Positions 22,291 to 34,830 are shown, numbered from the stretch's first letter. The stretch: DNA of 64,000 nt from Talpa occidentalis (GCF_014898055.3 NW_023601543.1:17553433-17617432); one strand, 5' to 3'. The notes: generated by a model not told the origin, from the sequence alone. Numbers and translations are program-made.

Positions 22291-22515
22291 TTTAGAAAGA
22301 ATATAGAAAATATAATAAAAATATGACTGAACCTGTATTCACTATGAGTAAAATCATGGTACTGGCATTTGAATTTGAAATGTTGTCATATGTAAAGCAT
22401 ATGCTTTTTGTTGCTCTTTTTTATGTTTGGAAATGGATTCATGTAAAGGTATTCAGGTTTCATGCTTGGTCCATATTTTAATATTGATAGATATTCACAA
22501 GATTTTTACTCAGAA

Positions 22516-22518
<3 letters not shown>

Positions 22519-22560
<42 letters not shown>
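22519..22560. repeat. (TG)n microsatellite
   Basis: About 21 uninterrupted TG units; long enough to be polymorphic. Confidence 0.97.
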
Positions 22561-22562
<2 letters not shown>

Positions 22563-23440
22563 GGGAAATGCAGAATAGCTCACAATTTATGCATGCAGTT
22601 GAATATTTTTTTCAAAATCTTTGCTGATTTCTTTTTGCAATAATAACTTTAGGGAAAAGGGAAATTCAAAATAATTGCACTGACTATTTCAGTCAAACAA
22701 GTTAACTGTTTCAAAGTCAGTTGTATGATTTTTTTATAAAAGTAATTATTTTTAATGAATATATTGTTAAAACAAATTGGTAAATTACTGAAAAGTAGGA
22801 AAAACAAAATCTGAAGCTTCCACCCCAAAACAAAATATCACTCACATTTTTTCTTAAAATAGCATACTTTATTCCCCCATTTATCACATTATAAAGACCC
22901 ATGAATTAAAGTATAAGCATGTTCCATGTTGCCAGGTCTTAATTAAATTGTATTTTAAATATATTAAGTAGATAGAAGTTAACTATATCCCATTTTTTTA
23001 TATTAACATTAACATTTCCAGTATTTCACTGCTATACAAAAGATACAACAGATATTATTTTTGTGGTCAAAGTTTTGGTCTGTTTCTGATTCCTTCCTTA
23101 CAACAGATTTCCACAAATAAAATTATTAGGTTCAATAATATTTACATTAAGGTCAAGGTAAATGTTATTAAATTACTTCTGAGTTCATGTGCCCCCATTA
23201 ACAAAGCATAAGAGTGGCCATTTTAGTGTTCTATCAACAGATACTAATAGATTCACTTTTAAAAATTTTTTGCTAATTTTTCAATGAAATAAAAAATATA
23301 TATATAACCACACCTTCAAAATTACATGTCATTTATTGATCCTGGAATTGAGACTTTTATCAACTTTTTTCTTTTCTAGTAATGCTTCATTTGTTAGTTG
23401 AACTAATTCTTTAAAAATTTGTTTTATAAAAAATCTAGAA
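22561..23440. other. Intronic sequence, nothing assigned
   Basis: AT-rich. A 61-codon minus-strand frame at 22717-22902 has no recognisable content. Confidence 0.5.
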
Positions 23441-23443
23441 CTA

Positions 23444-23562
23444 GGGCCTCCCTGGTGGCGCAGTGGTTGAGCTCTGGGTTGCAAAGCTGCCCACAGCCTC
23501 TGCAGCTCTGGTTCGATCCCCAGCTGCTCCCCGGCCACTGGAGGAGGGTCCCGCATGGCGCG
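23444..23562 (+). mobile_element. tRNA-derived SINE head joined to L1 sequence
   Basis: gggcctccctggtggcgcag to 'gtcccgcatggcgcg' matches the head of the 17256 SINE, with a B box ggttcgatccc at about 23511-23521. It stops abruptly and is followed without an A-tail by L1 ORF2-like sequence from about 23563. No convincing TSD. Confidence 0.88.
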
Positions 23563-23690
23563 TACTGGGAATGCAAGGATGGTTCGGCATCGGGAATTCT
23601 GGTACTCTATTATGAATATGAATACATCAGTATGGTTAAACCAAATGAAAAATTGCATAGATGCTTAAAAGGCATGTGATAGAACCCAAA
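23563..23690 (+). repeat. L1 ORF2-like fragment
   Basis: 'gggaatgcaaggatggttc' and 'gcatagatgcttaaaaggca' followed by 'gtgatagaa' resemble the L1 ORF2 region 'aatgcaaggatggttcaaca...atagatgcagaaaaagcatttga'. The 5' edge abuts the SINE head. Confidence 0.6.
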
Positions 23691-23721
23691 TTAGCAAAGA
23701 CATAGTGTGTTTACTTCCTGA

Positions 23722-23945
23722 CTGACACTGTTCTAAGTATATAGCTGGTACTAATTAGCTTAATCCTCACAATCCTTGTATGATGTGGATACAAATAATA
23801 TCCCCCATTTACAAAACTGAGAAAACTGTGAAAACTGAGACAGAGTAAGGATAAGCAGTCATTTAGATAGTAAGTTGCAAAGGGAGGGTTCATATCTAAG
23901 TAATATGATTCCAAACATGTGCACTTATCAACTAGACTATACTGC
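23722..23945 (+). repeat. MIR SINE, nearly full core
   Basis: 'gacactgttctaagtatata', 'cttaatcctcacaatccttg', 'atatcccccatttacaaaac', 'aaaactgagacagagtaagg' and 'gcacttatcaactagactat' follow the MIR consensus from core to 3' end. Confidence 0.85.
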
Positions 23946-23965
23946 TGCTCAAGTTTTATAATCTT

Positions 23966-24083
23966 TTTTTTTTTTTTTTTTTTTGTGGGACTCTCACCCG
24001 TGGCCAGGGAATGAACCGGCGCTGCAGAGGCTGCGGGCAGCCTTGCAGCCCAGGGCTCAACTGCTGCGCCACCAGGGGAGGCC
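23966..24083 (-). mobile_element. Short head-only tRNA-derived SINE
   Basis: On the reverse strand it has only the tRNA-like head, ending gagagtcccac and then an A-tail (T-run at 23963-23984 on the + strand). It has its own TSD: caagttttataatctt at 23950-23965 and 24084-24099, identical. It lacks the core hairpin and the TAAA tail of the long form. The B box is decayed (ggttcattccc). Confidence 0.93.
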
Positions 24084-24176
24084 CAAGTTTTATAATCTTA
24101 ATCTCTCTCTATATGTATAAATTCTTTAGAATGAGGTCATGTAAAATCACAAAATCCAGTTTTATTCTAAATGTAA

Positions 24177-24248
24177 AAGCACTAGAACAATTTCTATAAG
24201 TTAATAACAAACAAGCACTAGAACAATTTCTATAAGTTAATAACAAAC
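24177..24248. repeat. 36-bp perfect tandem duplication
   Basis: aagcactagaacaatttcta and the following 16 bases occur at 24177-24212 and again at 24213-24248 without a mismatch. Confidence 0.97.
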
Positions 24249-24349
24249 ATTTCCACTTCTATCAATTACTTTGGTTTATTGTGAAGGTAGTAATTGTTAT
24301 CATTGTAAAAAGATACAAAAAATGAAGGAATTAAACTAGAAACAATTAA

Positions 24350-25935
24350 GTAAATTATTATTTGGATGTTACAAAATTGTATATCTAAAAAAACTGATAA
24401 AACAAAACAAATTAATACAAGGAATAAGATCCAAAAAGATAATTTGGTATGACATTAGCACATCAAATTAACAGTTTTCTTCCATACAAACCACAACCAA
24501 TTAGAAAATATAGTTAAATAAATGATTGATTTTATGATAATAGCAATAGCAATCAAAATGGCTAGGAATAAGTTAACAAAAAGGGCAAGAAACACACTCA
24601 TATAATACAGTGATCATGAGGAACACAGAAGAAAAATGGAAAGCCATACCCACTTCTTGGCCCAGTGTCATAAAATTCCCCTAAATTAATCTCTAATTTA
24701 ACATTCCTCTAGTTAAAATTCAGTCAGCCTTGACTTACTGGCCCTGGCTTTCTAGCTCTAATGTTCAAATAGAGAAAAACAAACATGTAACAATACCTTG
24801 AAAATATTGGGAAGAATTAAGACATTGATAGTAAGTTTTCCAAATATTAAAATGCATTTAAGTTTGTTTTAACTAAACTAGTGCAGTGCTAGAGCATGAA
24901 TAAAGAGCCTGAGTGGAAGAGGACTTCTGAAAATGGATACAAATATAAATAGGAATATGGAATATAATGATGGCATTTAAGATTAATGGAGAAAACATGA
25001 ATTTTTTAAAAAGCTCTTGTGACAGTTGGTTAGCCATCCAGAAAACAATGAAACTGGTTCTCTCCCCATTTTCAAGGTACATTCTAGATGAATCAAAATT
25101 TAAATGTGAAAACATATACTAGAAGAAATATTAAAGGAAATTTTCCTAACTTTACAGCAGGAAAAACTTTTCTAGATATATTATAACACAAAAAAGTAGA
25201 AGTCATAAACAAAATGTTGTTAATCTATATTTGTAGCATCCAGACAGAAAGCATTAATTTCCTCATATTTAAAGTACACATACACTAAATGAGAAAAAAT
25301 CCTAGCAATAAATGGCAGAAGGTGGATATGTCATAGAAAAGGAAATGAGAATGATTTGTGAACATGACAAAATATTTAACCTCACTCCTAAGAGAAATGC
25401 CTATTAGAACTATAAGTTATCATGTATCACCTATCATATTGGCAATAATAACAATTTGATAATATACTTTATTTTTAAATGTGTATGATTGTGGATTATA
25501 GAAATAAATGCAATCTGTAAAAAGAAATTTGGCAATATCTAACAAAATATATACCGCTTTTGACTCAACAATATCTGTAGAAATTTGTTCTACAGACACT
25601 GAATGAGTATGCAGTGATACATATGAGGATATTCATGGTTACATTGCTTGAAATATAAAAAATTGGGGATATCAATAAAAATGTCCATCAACAGGATGCT
25701 GCTTTAATATTTTCTGGTACAGTCTTGTAATAGAATAGCCTATAGCTTTGCAAAGAAGGAGATACACAGAAGTGGAATGGTGTCAGGATATTTCAGCTCT
25801 ATTGATAGTGTATTTCTTTATATTTATTTATAACGATTTATTTCTTAAACTAAATGGTGGGGGTATGTGGGTGTCTATACATTCTATGTTGCTCATTCTA
25901 CCTTTTATTGAATGCCTGAAATATTTTTAATAAAG
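24350..25935 (+). repeat. Old L1 (L1M/HAL1-type) fragments, sense
   Basis: The order matches L1 ORF2 to 3' end in sense direction: 'aatagcaatagcaatcaaaa' (about 24539), 'aaagccatacccacttcttg' (about 24640), 'gttagccatccagaaaacaa' (about 25028), 'atgaatcaaaatttaaatgt' (about 25089), 'atgtccatcaacaggatgct' (about 25681) and a 3' UTR-like end with aataaa near 25930. Riddled with stops. Confidence 0.65.
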
Positions 25936-26490
25936 TTGACATAAAGAAGATGAGAAAACCCTATATACATCAAAGAGGAGCAATCTTCAACATATATCAT
26001 TAAACAAAGCCACAGGGTTTGAATCATGGTATATAGCAGTTGCTTTGTTGTCTGTGACCCATAGTTATAAATTTAATTTACATTGTGACCCAGTTCTCAA
26101 TGACTCTATGCTAAAAATAAAAGCTACAAACAAAAATTTCAGAACATAATACCTACCCTATGAACAACACATTGGCATTTTATATTCTCTTCTTTCATAT
26201 CTTTTAGTGTTAATTTTGATCTTATAAATTCATTTCATAATCCACTGATAGATCACAACCTACAGTTTGAAAACCATGATGTCTGGTTCACTATATTTCA
26301 TGTGTGATTTTTTAATGGGCTTACATGTACATATGCCTGTTTACTCATAGAATTTCTCTGGAAATAAATGGCTAAGTCTGACTGCATTTGTGGAGGGGAA
26401 ATAGGAGAATGTGAAACAGGGACTGAAGGAAGATAATTTTCCTGTGTGTTCTTTTAATGTATGTTCTAAAAGTACTTTTAGAACTCTGCA
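25936..26490. other. Intronic sequence, nothing assigned
   Basis: No repeat or coding signal that I can name. Confidence 0.45.
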
Positions 26491-26504
26491 TCATATGCTA
26501 TTAA

Positions 26505-26618
26505 TTTTTTTTGTGTGTGTGGGACCCTCGCTGGTGGCTGGGGATCGAACTGGTGCTGCAGAGGCTGCGGGCAGCCTCGCAACCCAGCGTTCAACCGCTG
26601 TGCCACCAGGGGATGCCC
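26505..26618 (-). mobile_element. Short head-only tRNA-derived SINE
   Basis: Reverse strand: gggcatcccctggtggcaca, tRNA-like head with B box agttcgatccc, then ends gagggtcccacaca and A's at the same site as the 23966 copy. TSD: tgctattaa at 26496-26504 and 26619-26627. Antisense to TENM1. Confidence 0.92.
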
Positions 26619-26639
26619 TGCTATTAAAATTTTTAATTT

Positions 26640-27060
26640 AAAATAATTAAAAAATAAACAAAACGAAAATGATAGCACAGAGGAGTGAATTCAACTCACT
26701 TTCTTCCTGGACCACTTTTTAAAAAAACCAATAATTGTTGCTTACAGAGCTCTTTCCAATGTTTTGAAAGAAATGAGAGAAAAATTTTAAAAAACATTTC
26801 CCTGAGAAGAAAATAAGAAGAACACAGAATTATAAAATATTCCTTTTATGGCAATCCCAGGTTTAGCTGTTGATTTTTTTCTTTGACACAGTTTTTTTGG
26901 TGTGTGTTCCTTCTAAAAATAAAGTGAGGAACAAATCTATTAGACTGATGTCTAATAATTTGCTCTTAACATTACTATTTTTTTTTTACATTATTGTATT
27001 GGACCATGAGAACTACTTACCTGAGCAGAACTTCTTTTTGTCTTTACACCTTTTATTTAT
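26640..27060. other. Intronic sequence, nothing assigned
   Basis: No named repeat. The 74-codon frame at 26870-27094 is a phenylalanine/leucine-rich chance frame from T-rich DNA. Confidence 0.45.
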
Positions 27061-27230
27061 TTTTATTTTCATAATAATTTTAAACTTGATGTAACATTTG
27101 CTATAACCTTATGTGAATGTATATATTGAGCTTGTATATATACTGAAAATCAACATGTGTAGATACTGCATTAAGTCCATCACTAAAAATCCAATTCTAT
27201 TCTTAAATCCTTTCAAACAAATATTCATTT
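27061..27230 (-). repeat. Old L1M 3' UTR-like fragment
   Basis: The order 'aaaatcaacatgtgtagata', 'taagtccatcactaaaaatc' is repeated in better form at 28108-28165, so both are copies of one old LINE 3' region. Confidence 0.5.
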
Positions 27231-27746
27231 TAATAACAGCGATATATGATAATTATCTTTAGATCACAACATTGTTGGTTGCTTTTACAGAAGGGCACTA
27301 GGTGAGGGGGGCAGGGAAGGAAGCAGATTTTTCCTGAACCATTTGAATTTTGAATCACAAAAATATTTTCTGTTATAAAGTAGTTAATACTAAAACAGCA
27401 CAGACACATAATTTAAAGATCAATGGTATTAAAAGAGAGTTCTCTCCCCCACACACCCCTACTTGCAACCGCCCCCCTGTCCTTCAGAAGCATCTACTTC
27501 CAACTCTCAGTTCTTTCTGCACTTAGCCTCAGGTTTCTAAATCTGATCCTCTTCATTTCCAATTATGGTATTTGATAGTTTGGTTCTATTATAGAGCATG
27601 ACCTCCTGCTTTCTCTTCTTCATCTTTGCAATGTCATACTGTACATTTTTTGTTTAATAACCAGTATAAGTATTGTTCAGTAGGGAAGAAAGTAGTTCTA
27701 TGATTTGCTTCCTTCTCTCTGTTTGCTATTTTCCCTCAATTTTTAT

Positions 27747-28015
27747 ATATATTTTTAAAGATTTATTTACTTATTTATACAAGCACTGGGTACAGTCAGA
27801 AGTGCGGGAGGGTGAGAAGAATTCACCAGAGCCAGAGCAGGGAACAGAACAGGCAGACTGACGAAATACACTGCTGAGGGGAGCAGCGGGCGGCAGGAGA
27901 GGTCTGCGCGCCATGTGGAACCCTTGCTGGTGGCCGGGGATCAAACCTGTGCTGCAGAGGCTGCGGGCAGCTTTGCAGCCCAGCACTCAACCACTGCGCC
28001 ACCAGGGGAGGACCA
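27747..28015 (-). mobile_element. Full-length tRNA-derived SINE
   Basis: Same variant as the 17256 copy: a 'tacaagcactgggtacagtc' tail side, the core hairpin ctgctgaggggagcagc at about 27871, and a reverse-strand head with the ggttt/gatcc B box. TSD: attttccctcaatttttat at 27728-27746 and attttcccccaatttttat at 28016-28034, one mismatch. Antisense to TENM1. Confidence 0.95.
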
Positions 28016-28044
28016 ATTTTCCCCCAATTTTTATTTGCTTAATT

Positions 28045-28320
28045 TTCTTTAAATTTTTTGTTGTTGTTGAAGTGATATTGCATTATAACATCATAACTTT
28101 CAGGTGTGCATCATTATAAATCAACATCTGTATATACTATGTTAGGTTCACCACTAAAATTCGGTTCTACCCTTCACCATATAGTTGATCCCTTTTATAT
28201 GGTGTGCCCACCTCTCACTCCCCTCCCTTCTGGTAACCACTAATTTGGTTTTATAATTTAAAAGTTTGTTTTTGTTTTATTTAGGTCATTCATTGTATTT
28301 CTTTATGTACCAAATATCAC
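28045..28320 (-). repeat. Old L1M 3' UTR fragment
   Basis: 'gttgttgaagtgatattgca', 'cataactttcaggtgtgcat', 'gttaggttcaccactaaaat' and 'cttctggtaaccactaattt' is the reverse complement of a common L1M 3' UTR. Confidence 0.7.
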
Positions 28321-29125
28321 TAAAATCACTATTAAGTTGCTGCTCATTCAGATTATCATTATGAAATTAGAGCCCATCTTTGAAAAAGACATACTCTCAA
28401 ATACTTGGGAAAAAAAAAAAAAAACTATGTGACAATCAGCTTTCCTCTTAGAGAGGACACAAGGCATGAAAGTATTGTTATCCAGTGAATTAGAGTTCTG
28501 TGTTTCAAAGTTGTCTGCCAAAATTAGCAGTTCTGAAAGAAAAAGACAGCTGTGAATTTCAAATCTTTCATGTAATATATACCATGTTATTTTCCTTTGC
28601 AACCAAAAACATGTATTTGTCATTTAACAATTACAGCAGTGTACACATAATTTTATTTCCATGAACCAATGGCTATTTTGCTATGTGGTTGACTTTAAAT
28701 GGTATATCCTTATTTGCCAAAGTCCATATTTTAATTTTTTTCATTTTATGACCACTATCATTTAGAAATTTATGCTTATGTAATTTTTATTTATTTTGGT
28801 GTTGGTAGATGCAAAACTACTTTCTTTTGAGAAAACTTATCCTTTAATTTCATTGTTCCTTTGTAAATTTATATTTGCTAAAATAATTCCACTAGAGAGT
28901 TTGTGTGGTCTGCACAGGTCTTTTGTATAAAATTTTAATAACTTTCACTATGAAGAAATTTGTAAACTTAAGCAATAATCCAAACATTTCCCGTCTACTG
29001 CATATTATATAAACCTGGGATAGCAAAGACCAAAACAAAATAAGATCAAAACAAAATAAGAAGAAAACTACAGGAATGTCCCATTTCCTGAAGAACTTGT
29101 GAATTCTTTCTACTGCCTTCACATT
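28321..29125. other. Intronic sequence, nothing assigned
   Basis: Two minus-strand frames (28348-28623, 28892-29122) have no recognisable protein content. Confidence 0.45.
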
Positions 29126-29129
29126 GCTT

Positions 29130-30330
29130 CCGGGTGACCATGCTCTTAGTTTCCTCTTATCTCAGAGATCATTTGTTTATCTTATTTACTGATTCTTCCT
29201 CTTCTTTCTGCCCTTTTAATATTGGAATATCTGATTGTTCAATTTTCTCCAAGAGTCTTCTCCACTTAAACTCACTTACTTAGTGATCTCATATGTTATT
29301 GAGGCTTAAAACATCATCTTAATATTGATGATTCCCAAATTTTTATCTGTCAAGGACTCTCTTCCAGCATCTATTTTTAACTACTTTTTCAATAATTTCA
29401 CTTGGATGCCTATGAGTATCTTAAATTTGACTTGTCCAAACCTGAAACCCTAACCTTCTCCCAACTCCACACGTGTTCTATTTGTATACTTCCCCATTTC
29501 AGTTGACATAAATGCCACCCTACCACTTTCTGAGACCCAAAACCTTGGATTCACACTGTACCTCCTCTGGCTCTCATACCTGACATCCCCTCTATCAGCA
29601 AACATGGTTCCTTTCCTACCCACGGCACTAATACTATCCTTGTCCAAGTCACCATCATCTTTCATTGGGATTAGTTTATTCCCCTTCTACAGCTCTCCAT
29701 GCCCTCAGAGTGATCATTTGAAATTGTAAGTCTACTCTGCTAAAAAATATACTGCAGTAGTTTCTCATTTCACGCAGAGAAAAATATTCACTGTGATCTA
29801 AAATAACCTCCGTGTTCTAACCCCATGTTCTCTCTCCGACCTTTTCACCTTCTGCATTTCCTCTTGATAGCTCTTCTCCAACCACACTGCCAACTTTTTT
29901 CAGTCTCAAAAAATTAAAAGAGAAAACTTCTGCCTTGGGGAAGGCTACTGATCACCCTGCTTGGAACACTCTGCAGATATTGTGTATTTAATTTTCACAC
30001 CTCCTTGAAAGCCTTTGTTCATATATCTCCTCCTTAATGAAGCCTATGCTAAACCATAATATATAATATTGTAACTTTCATCTCCAGCCTTGAACTCCCA
30101 ACATCATTTGCCCTACTCTGTTCTCCTTTATTCCATACCATGTATCCTTTTCTATATAATTTATTTAAGTACTGTGCTTATTGCTTATTGTGTTTCCTGC
30201 TACCAGAATTGTTAGTGCCACAAGAACTGGGATTCTTTTCTGTTTTGTTCACTGGGTATATACAGCTCATGAAATAGCTTAAATTATTTAGTAAGTAATC
30301 AGCAAATGTGTTTGAATGACTAAATATACA
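29130..30330 (+). repeat. Long L2 LINE relic, sense
   Basis: Pyrimidine-rich L2 ORF and 3' end in order: 'tcacttggatgcctatgagt' and 'cttaaatttgacttgtccaa' (about 29400), 'accatcatctttcattggga', 'cctcagagtgatcatttgaa' (about 29705), 'ctccgaccttttcaccttct', 'cacctccttgaaagcctttg', 'ctcctccttaatgaagccta', ending 'agtaatcagcaaatgtgttt'. Frames are broken throughout. The minus-strand open frame at 29450-29665 lies inside it. Confidence 0.8.
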
Positions 30331-30339
30331 CAGATATGT

Positions 30340-33300
30340 AATTCTTGGATATTTTTGGCTATGACTTTACACAGAGCAAATAACAGTTTTTGGTTGGTTT
30401 GAACCATTATTTCTTGCACAATTGATTTTCTAAGGCTTTTTCTATATGTGTAATCTAGCTTAGTTTCTGAATGACTTGGTCAATCAGTCCAATAAAGTCA
30501 ATACTTTTTAAAACTCTGTTAATAGCTGAATCAGTCAGACCTATTTTCTGGTTTCCTGGATTTGTTTAGTTTCTGTGTGTGATGACTGTACTAGTTTTTG
30601 TAGGCAAAATATTCTAGCTGATTTGTGCATGGAAAAACAGCTGCAATTGATATACCAAATCAATGTATGCAGGCGTAACCATATTCAATCACAAATAGGC
30701 TACTACTCAAATGAGTATTGTAGGAAAACTTTTGAGTCAGCAATAGTTTGTTTTAAGACTAACAAGTATCAAATACCAATTGATTGTCCATAAATAAATA
30801 AATAAATAAGCACATACATGTATCTTTTTGAGTCATTTATGAAAATAAGCAAGCAAGTCCATCAAAATTGTCAAAGAGGTTGATTTATTTAAGACATTGC
30901 CTAAATTGATATGTTGTCTGAGTGAATTGTCTGGTCATTCCAGTGCAAACTATTGAACACTTTGTTTATGAAGACACAACTATATTTTTTTCAAATAACA
31001 CATCAATTGATTTTTATTTTAAAAAGCATTCCAATTAGAATTGGTCGATCAATGCAGTCAAAATTGTCAAGAAATTTGAGTCTCGAAGACAGTCAAGCTA
31101 AAGTAAGACTAAGATTAAAAAAAAAGGTAAGAGAAGATGTTAAAGTGAGATTTTACTAATCCCTAGTTATGTCAGTTTGAGGAAATGTCTGGAATATTGA
31201 AAAAAGAGTGGAAAGTGAAAGTTCAACATTTCAGCCTCAAATGAGTCATAAATGCATCAACTCATGACATTTCCACCAGTCCTACCATACTTACTGGTGT
31301 CAAAACAATGCCATAGCTGATATTGAGGTACCTGAGGGAGGAAATACAAAAGAAGAGACTAAACAACCACACACACACAAAAAGAATTAAAATTAAGGAA
31401 ACAGTATAAGTGTGTGTGTGTGTGTGTGTGTAAGTGTGTGTAACTTCAACATATGTACATAAACTAGTTTAACCTGTGGGTACATTTGTTTAGCCCTGGT
31501 TCAGTAGGATACCTTATGTTAATTGCATTAGGGAGAAACAAAGATTTGGAAAGTAATTTTATCTTTCCCCTCAAGTATAGTTTTGTCCCTAAGCTCTGTC
31601 ATTTGTACATCAAACTAATACTGTCACTTTTATCAGCTTAAGCCACAAGAAGGTTTATCAAGATGTTTCTGTTTTACTTCTTGTTTCTAAGCAGCTGCCT
31701 AGAACTAGTCACGAGTCGGCTAAATTGGGCTGTCATTTGGAAATTTTTTATGATCACGTTTTCCTAAGAACCATAATTTTATAAAGAAGAAATTAGCTCA
31801 AGGTAAATCTCAGCAGAAAACTGCTTTTCTCTGATAATAGTTTGCCTCCAACAAAGAGGTTGATCTTTATCCACAAGAACTAAAAAGAATAATTTGGACA
31901 TATTTTCTTGTACCTTATACCTTGGGCCTGTGAGACTTAAAATAAAGAAATATCTTTCTTTCCAACAAGTTAGGTTTCAGTTGTTCCAGATTGAATTAGT
32001 GTAAATAAAATAGAAAGAAGGACCCTAGCAAATCAATACTGCATTGGTAGTAAACTGGAAAATACTGACAAATTATCCTTTTAGGCCTTAGCGAGGTTTA
32101 ATCTAAACATCGTTTTCTCCTGACAGTATGAGAGAGAAGAGGGTAATTTATTACACAGTCCTGATATGGATGAGAAAAGACTGCTACTTGTTCTTCACTG
32201 TTCTGGCTCTTTTCCCTTCCATGCCAGTTCAATTTTTGTTTTACCCCAGAAAATCATTCTCCAATAATACGTTTATAGATCTTGTAACTTTAATGCATAG
32301 GACTGTTGCCTTAGCCTGGGGCATTTGAGTATGTGGTAGATTGTTTAAGAACATAGATTTTTAAGTGCCATATGAGATTCAGGTGTCTCTCATCATATGC
32401 CTTTAGAAACATGCATGTCCCTAAAGCATGATTTATTTGCAAGTCATTTCATAGTTTTACCTACTATGTGAAATTACAATATAAGGGAAATTTTTACAAA
32501 ATTTGATCACCTTTTAATGGGTATAATTTCTCTGCCCCCAAATTTATGATTTTCATAACTTTGGATATTTGCTTTGTTGTATTTGTTTAACAGAAGCCCT
32601 ATTACTAGTTCAACAATTCTTCAGTTAAAACTTACTACCCATTCACATGAAACCTGAAATTTGTGTTTTTACAAGGAAAAAGTATTTAGTGGTTTTTCTA
32701 ATTTCTTGTGATTTTAACTGTTTCTTCATATAGCTCTTATTCCATTTGATAGATATGAAATAGAAATACGAATATTGGGTGACAGAAAAGTTTGTTCAGC
32801 AACTTGTTCATTTTTTTGTTAAATAAATTAGTCATGTTAAAGGTTACATTTAGCAACATGGATATGATAAAATAATATTTTTAATTAACCCAAGAAGTAT
32901 ATGGACATGGGAAAACCAAGTACTTGTTCTACACAGGATCATTTCTCAGTATACTACATTATGAGCAACATTTAGATGACTGGTTCTGTTTGTCCCATGT
33001 GTTTTGAAAATCCTAAAATCTTACTATGTTAGCATTGAACCTCAACCATTGTTATTAGAATAATAAATTATTCTTAATCTTTTTGCACAATTTGGGGATA
33101 GTGTACATGTTAGAGAATAATAAATGTTTTCCTACATAATGTACCCCATACAAAATTGAAGCTTTAATATGTTTAGTTGTTCATCTGGACTCCAGAAATA
33201 CTTAAATTCCCAGGAAGATCTAGCCAAAAGATAAACAAATTGTTAGAAATTGTGAGTGGAAAGAGGAATCTTAGTAAGAAATTCAGTTAAATTTAGTTTT

Positions 33301-34690
33301 ATTGGTTCTGAAGGGAAATAAATTTCTTCTGGAAAACATTTTCTAAGAGATAAAAATGTATTAGAGATATGTGATTGGGCTATTAAATATAAATGTTGCA
33401 ATCTTAATCTACTATAGACCAAACCATTGTGACAAGATTTCCCTATATAATTAGCAGCATGCTGCATATGCCACTGAGTTAAAAAGAGAAAATCAATTTG
33501 ATGCCTTAAACATAATTAAGCACAATGTATGAATTTGCTTTATTTCAGATATTGTATGAAGCATTATTACCATTTTGTGAGACATTTTAAGTTATTAAAC
33601 ATTTTAAAATTCCCTTTGGGAGTAAGGCACTGTTACAGAGGAGTTATGGGGAGAGAGAAGAATTAAAAACTAATGCGGCCACAGGCCTTCTACTTAGCAG
33701 CTTGCTTACTTAGACCTAATGGTGCCGATAAAAGTAATTCTGATGGCATTATTAGTCTAACTCTATACAACTAGACTAATTGACCAGAATAAGATCAATA
33801 TTTTTTCCAATTGTCAAGACAGCCAATCACCGCAGGTTTGATTGGATCACTGCATGGTCGATTCAATTCATTAGTTAAGATTACTGAAATAAACCATACT
33901 TGGAGAGGCTCAAATGCAAGGTAGTAGACAAGTGCCAAGCAGTGGATCAGTTCTATAAGAGCAAGTTCATCAAATGATTTCTGAATGTCATTATTATGTC
34001 CAGAATTGATTAAGTAAGTAAAGTCATTTGAAGGGTCTGGAAGACGTAAGTATAAAAAAATGCTTCATAAAAGTTATAATGAAAACATTTGTTAGATCTA
34101 TTAAATTTTAACACTAGAATTTATTTGGTCAACAAGCATTTGTCAAGAACCTACCATGTACAAAGAACTAGGGGGCCCAGAAATGCATAATTAGACATCT
34201 TCTCTGACCTTGAGAAGTTTGCTATCCGTTGACTTGATGAGGAAGTAGAAAAATAAAGATAAATTTGGTGTGATGTAATAAGTATTATAGTGGCGATAAA
34301 TGTAAAATATTTGCAATGAAAACCCAGAGAATGGAATAACAAATGGGAAATATGTGAATGCTTCAGCTACAAGGTGATATTTGAAGTATAGACACAAAAT
34401 AACTGAGCAGAAAGGAAAAGGAAGGACATTTCAGGCAGTGTGAACTGAATATACAAGAACATGGAGGCATTGAAGGGCATGGCATATTCTAGAAATTGAG
34501 TCTTAGTGGTAGCATGCTAACCGAGATAGATAAAAGATACTTCAAGATAATTTGAGACCAGTTTGTAAGAGCCTCATATGCGATGCTAAACAGTTTGGAT
34601 GTTTTTCTCCTGAAAATGTGGAACCAGCAATTTATGTGTCAATGTGATAAGATTTGTACTTTAGAAAGACAACTCTTACGGCATTGCAGA
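30340..34690. other. Long intronic stretch, almost nothing assigned
   Basis: Apart from a (TAAA)n run at about 30792-30809, the GT repeat at 31409-31440 and an L2-like piece near 34125-34180, I recognise no transposon. This is the longest repeat-poor block in the window, so it is where conserved non-coding elements would be sought first. Open frames at 30575-30793, 30953-31159 and 32128-32328 have no recognisable domains. Confidence 0.45.
31409..31440. repeat. (GT)n microsatellite, interrupted
   Basis: Ten to eleven GT units, an aa interruption, then four more. Confidence 0.92.
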
Positions 34691-34699
34691 ATATGGATT

Positions 34700-34830
34700 A
34701 GAATTCATTCACTAACTCAACAATATTTATTGAGCCCCTACTATTTGTCAAGCTAGTGGTGGAGATGAAAAGACTCATAAATCACGGTCCCTGCCCTAGA
34801 AAACTCAGACTGGTGGAAAAAACAAATACA
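34700..34830 (+). repeat. L2 LINE fragment
   Basis: 'caacaatatttattgagccc', 'ctactatttgtcaagctag' and 'ggtccctgccctagaaaact' match the L2 3' series. Confidence 0.65.
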
